From Clostridiales bacterium (GTDB lineage: Bacteria; Bacillota; Clostridia; Christensenellales; Borkfalkiaceae), in contig SVHN01000003.1 in the NCBI GenBank assembly GCA_015055805.1, forward strand, positions 23,924-87,923: a stretch of DNA of 64,000 nt, in the 5' to 3' direction. The position numbers were made by a program, and so were the translations under genes. Under the pieces are notes generated by a model. It was given only the letters and a program-made list of their open reading frames with translations, searched no databases and was not told the DNA's origin. Shown one piece after another: positions 63,269 to 64,000 of this stretch. Positions within the stretch are counted from its first letter, which is position 1, and each line of letters begins with the position of its first letter.

Positions 63269-63439
63269 TCATTTTTTCTTTTTCTTCGGCTTTGCATCAA
63301 TGGCTTTCAGCAGCAAGGCATCAATATTCGCGGTGCTTTTATCTTCCGAGATAAGCTCATTGCGTTTCTCGCTTAAAGCTTGCACGAGCATTCTATGCTC
63401 AAAATCATCGACTTCAATTTCATATTTCTTGGTGTCCAT
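63269..63439 (-). CDS. Small charged protein of the island
   Basis: 56 residues: MDTKKYEIEVDDFEHRMLVQ, ALSEKRNELISEDKSTANID, then a lysine tail. The ATG at 63439 follows AGGAGG at 7 bases; the longer frame upstream only reads through the tRNA-Ala gene and is not real. It looks like the short helical proteins found near mobile elements. Function not known. Promoter TTGTCA, 17 bases, TATAAT at 63468-63496. Confidence 0.7.
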   Translation of the reverse strand: MDTKKYEIEVDDFEHRMLVQALSEKRNELISEDKSTANIDALLLKAIDAKPKKKKK

Positions 63440-63467
63440 AAAACATCCTCCTTTTGTTTGTGACATA

Positions 63468-63496
63468 ATTATACCACAAGCGAGGAATATTGACAA
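63468..63496 (-). promoter_or_regulatory. Promoter of the small island gene
   Basis: On the minus strand: TTGTCA, 17 bases, TATAAT with TGTGG before it. The -10 box lies 28 bases before the ATG at 63439. Confidence 0.65.
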
Positions 63497-63511
63497 ATCA
63501 GCTGTCACGAA

Positions 63512-63549
63512 AAAACGCCACCTTAGACTTTCATCTAAGATGGCGTTTT
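63512..63549 (-). terminator. Terminator of the tRNA-Ala gene
   Basis: AAAACGCCACCTTAGA, loop of 6, TCTAAGATGGCGTTTT (one mismatch). On the minus strand it follows the tRNA after about 70 bases and ends in T6. It is related in sequence to the hsdR terminator at 63229. Confidence 0.75.
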
Positions 63550-63621
63550 CTGTTCGTATCAGAGCGAAACCTTTACGGCGAAGCCGCCGCTGAAAAAGTA
63601 AGTGTTCGTCCAATACACGTT

Positions 63622-63697
63622 TGGTGGAGATAACGAGACTCGAACTCGTGGCCTCCTCGTTGCGAACGAGGCGCGCTACCAACTGTGCCATACCCCC
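63622..63697 (-). tRNA. tRNA-Ala (anticodon CGC)
   Basis: 76 bases with the CCA encoded. Acceptor GGGGGTA pairs with TATCTCC and includes the G3-U70 pair that marks alanine tRNAs. The anticodon arm is CCTCG, loop TTCGCAA, CGAGG, so the anticodon is CGC. The T-loop TTCGAGT and the D-arm AGTTGGTAGC are normal. A promoter is at 63725-63753. Confidence 0.95.
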
Positions 63698-63724
63698 ACA
63701 CTTACTATTGTGTGTTCTAATTTT

Positions 63725-63753
63725 ATATTACTACTTTTTTCATTGAAATGCAA
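63725..63753 (-). promoter_or_regulatory. Promoter of the tRNA-Ala gene
   Basis: On the minus strand: TTGCAT, 17 bases, TAATAT, with the -10 box about 28 bases before the tRNA 5' end. Confidence 0.55.
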
Positions 63754-63946
63754 TTATTTTTTTAACTTTATTGATGAATTGTCAAACTATGTGCAACACT
63801 TAGCAAGATTTTCATCCTTTTGGTGTGAAGGATGGGACTTTCGCCTGTGCGACCATACCCGATAAACAGTGGGTGTCCACTGTTTCCCCTTCGGGAAATT
63901 TGCTGAGCAAATTTTCTCCTTAATTCAAGTCCCATCCACAAAAGAA

Positions 63947-63973
63947 AAAGACCAAACCTTTCGGTTGGTCTTT
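63947..63973 (-). terminator. Terminator before the right-edge repeat
   Basis: AAAGACCAA, loop region ACCTTTCGG, TTGGTCTTT. On the minus strand it follows directly after the possible tRNA CCA at 63981 and ends in TTTTTC. Confidence 0.6.
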
Positions 63974-63980
63974 CTTCTTT

Positions 63981-64000
63981 TGGTGTGAAGGATGGGACTT
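63981..64000 (-). tRNA. Possible tRNA 3' end, cut by the window edge
   Basis: On the minus strand the 20 bases read AAGTCCCATCCTTCACACCA: part of a T-loop (AAGT), a T-stem CCCAT, a 7-base acceptor strand CCTTCAC, A and CCA, with a terminator right after. Only the end can be seen, so the identity and reality of the tRNA depend on sequence beyond the window. Confidence 0.35.

Larger units (their letters stand above)
63817..64000. repeat. 24-base direct repeats around a hairpin-rich segment
   Basis: CTTTTGGTGTGAAGGATGGG followed by ACTT occurs at 63817-63840 and again at 63977-64000, exactly 160 bases apart and cut by the window end. GGATGGGACTT (63830-63840) recurs inverted as AAGTCCCATCC at 63927-63937. 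Between them lie AACAGTGG..CCACTGTT, CCC..GGG and AAATTTGCT..AGCAAATTT hairpins. No protein gene was found. Confidence 0.7.

Noticed and set aside
63440..63691. N-terminal extension of the small gene beginning MAQLVARLVRNEEATSSS
   Set aside because: This stretch reads through the tRNA-Ala gene and its terminator; the real start has an AGGAGG site at 63439.

Overview
The window looks like a chromosomal piece of an endospore-forming, low-GC Gram-positive bacterium, most likely an uncultured member of the Clostridia. The evidence is SpoIIE, SpoVT and SpoVB, a long SRP RNA with an Alu-type part, a meso-diaminopimelate dehydrogenase, AGGAGG ribosome binding sites, and many TTGACA-N17-TATAAT promoters. 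A tmRNA with tag ANNNELAYAA is present. Almost every gene up to 48 kb lies on the minus strand.

Region by region. 0-6 kb: a cut-off secreted protein, an MntP/YtaF-type membrane protein, an RluA-type pseudouridine synthase, an rRNA methyltransferase-like protein, isoleucyl-tRNA synthetase and the SRP RNA. 6.2-28.6 kb: one large minus-strand surface-polysaccharide locus with a strong promoter at its head. It encodes a priming sugar transferase, five GT4 glycosyltransferases, Wzx, Wzy, UDP-N-acetyl-L-fucosamine synthesis (CapE, CapF, CapG), two LicD-type transferases, a TagD-type cytidylyltransferase, a fused CTP:phosphocholine cytidylyltransferase/choline kinase, a sodium symporter with a tiny partner protein, two PF14907-like nucleotidyltransferases and a GH37 trehalase-like enzyme. 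28.7-30.1 kb: MscS channel and tmRNA. 30.2-34.9 kb: metA, metY, smpB, rnr. 34.9-39.1 kb: secG, gpmI, tpiA, pgk. 39.2-48.3 kb: Na/Pi cotransporter, trmL, a nitrilase-fold protein lacking its catalytic triad, dusB, spoVB, spoVT, two small proteins, a ComEC-like hydrolase and ddh. 48.5-50.8 kb: spoIIE. 50.9-56.7 kb: a sugar-use locus (FGGY kinase, MFS transporter, GH127-type glycosidase, one unknown protein). 56.8-63.6 kb: a mobile island with a large serine recombinase, ParB, two small proteins and a complete HsdR with no HsdM or HsdS. 63.6-64 kb: tRNA-Ala(CGC) and a repeat that looks derived from a tRNA 3' end.

How they work together. The polysaccharide locus carries a complete Wzx/Wzy-type set. 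Its most unusual aspect is that each LicD gene sits beside its own CDP-activating gene: one beside the choline kinase/cytidylyltransferase fusion, the other beside the glycerol-3-phosphate cytidylyltransferase. This suggests a glycan carrying both phosphocholine and glycerol phosphate. The rnr-smpB genes near ssrA form the trans-translation set, interrupted by two methionine genes. The glycolytic genes form a pgk-tpiA-gpmI run. No CRISPR array, rRNA operon, T-box or riboswitch was recognised.
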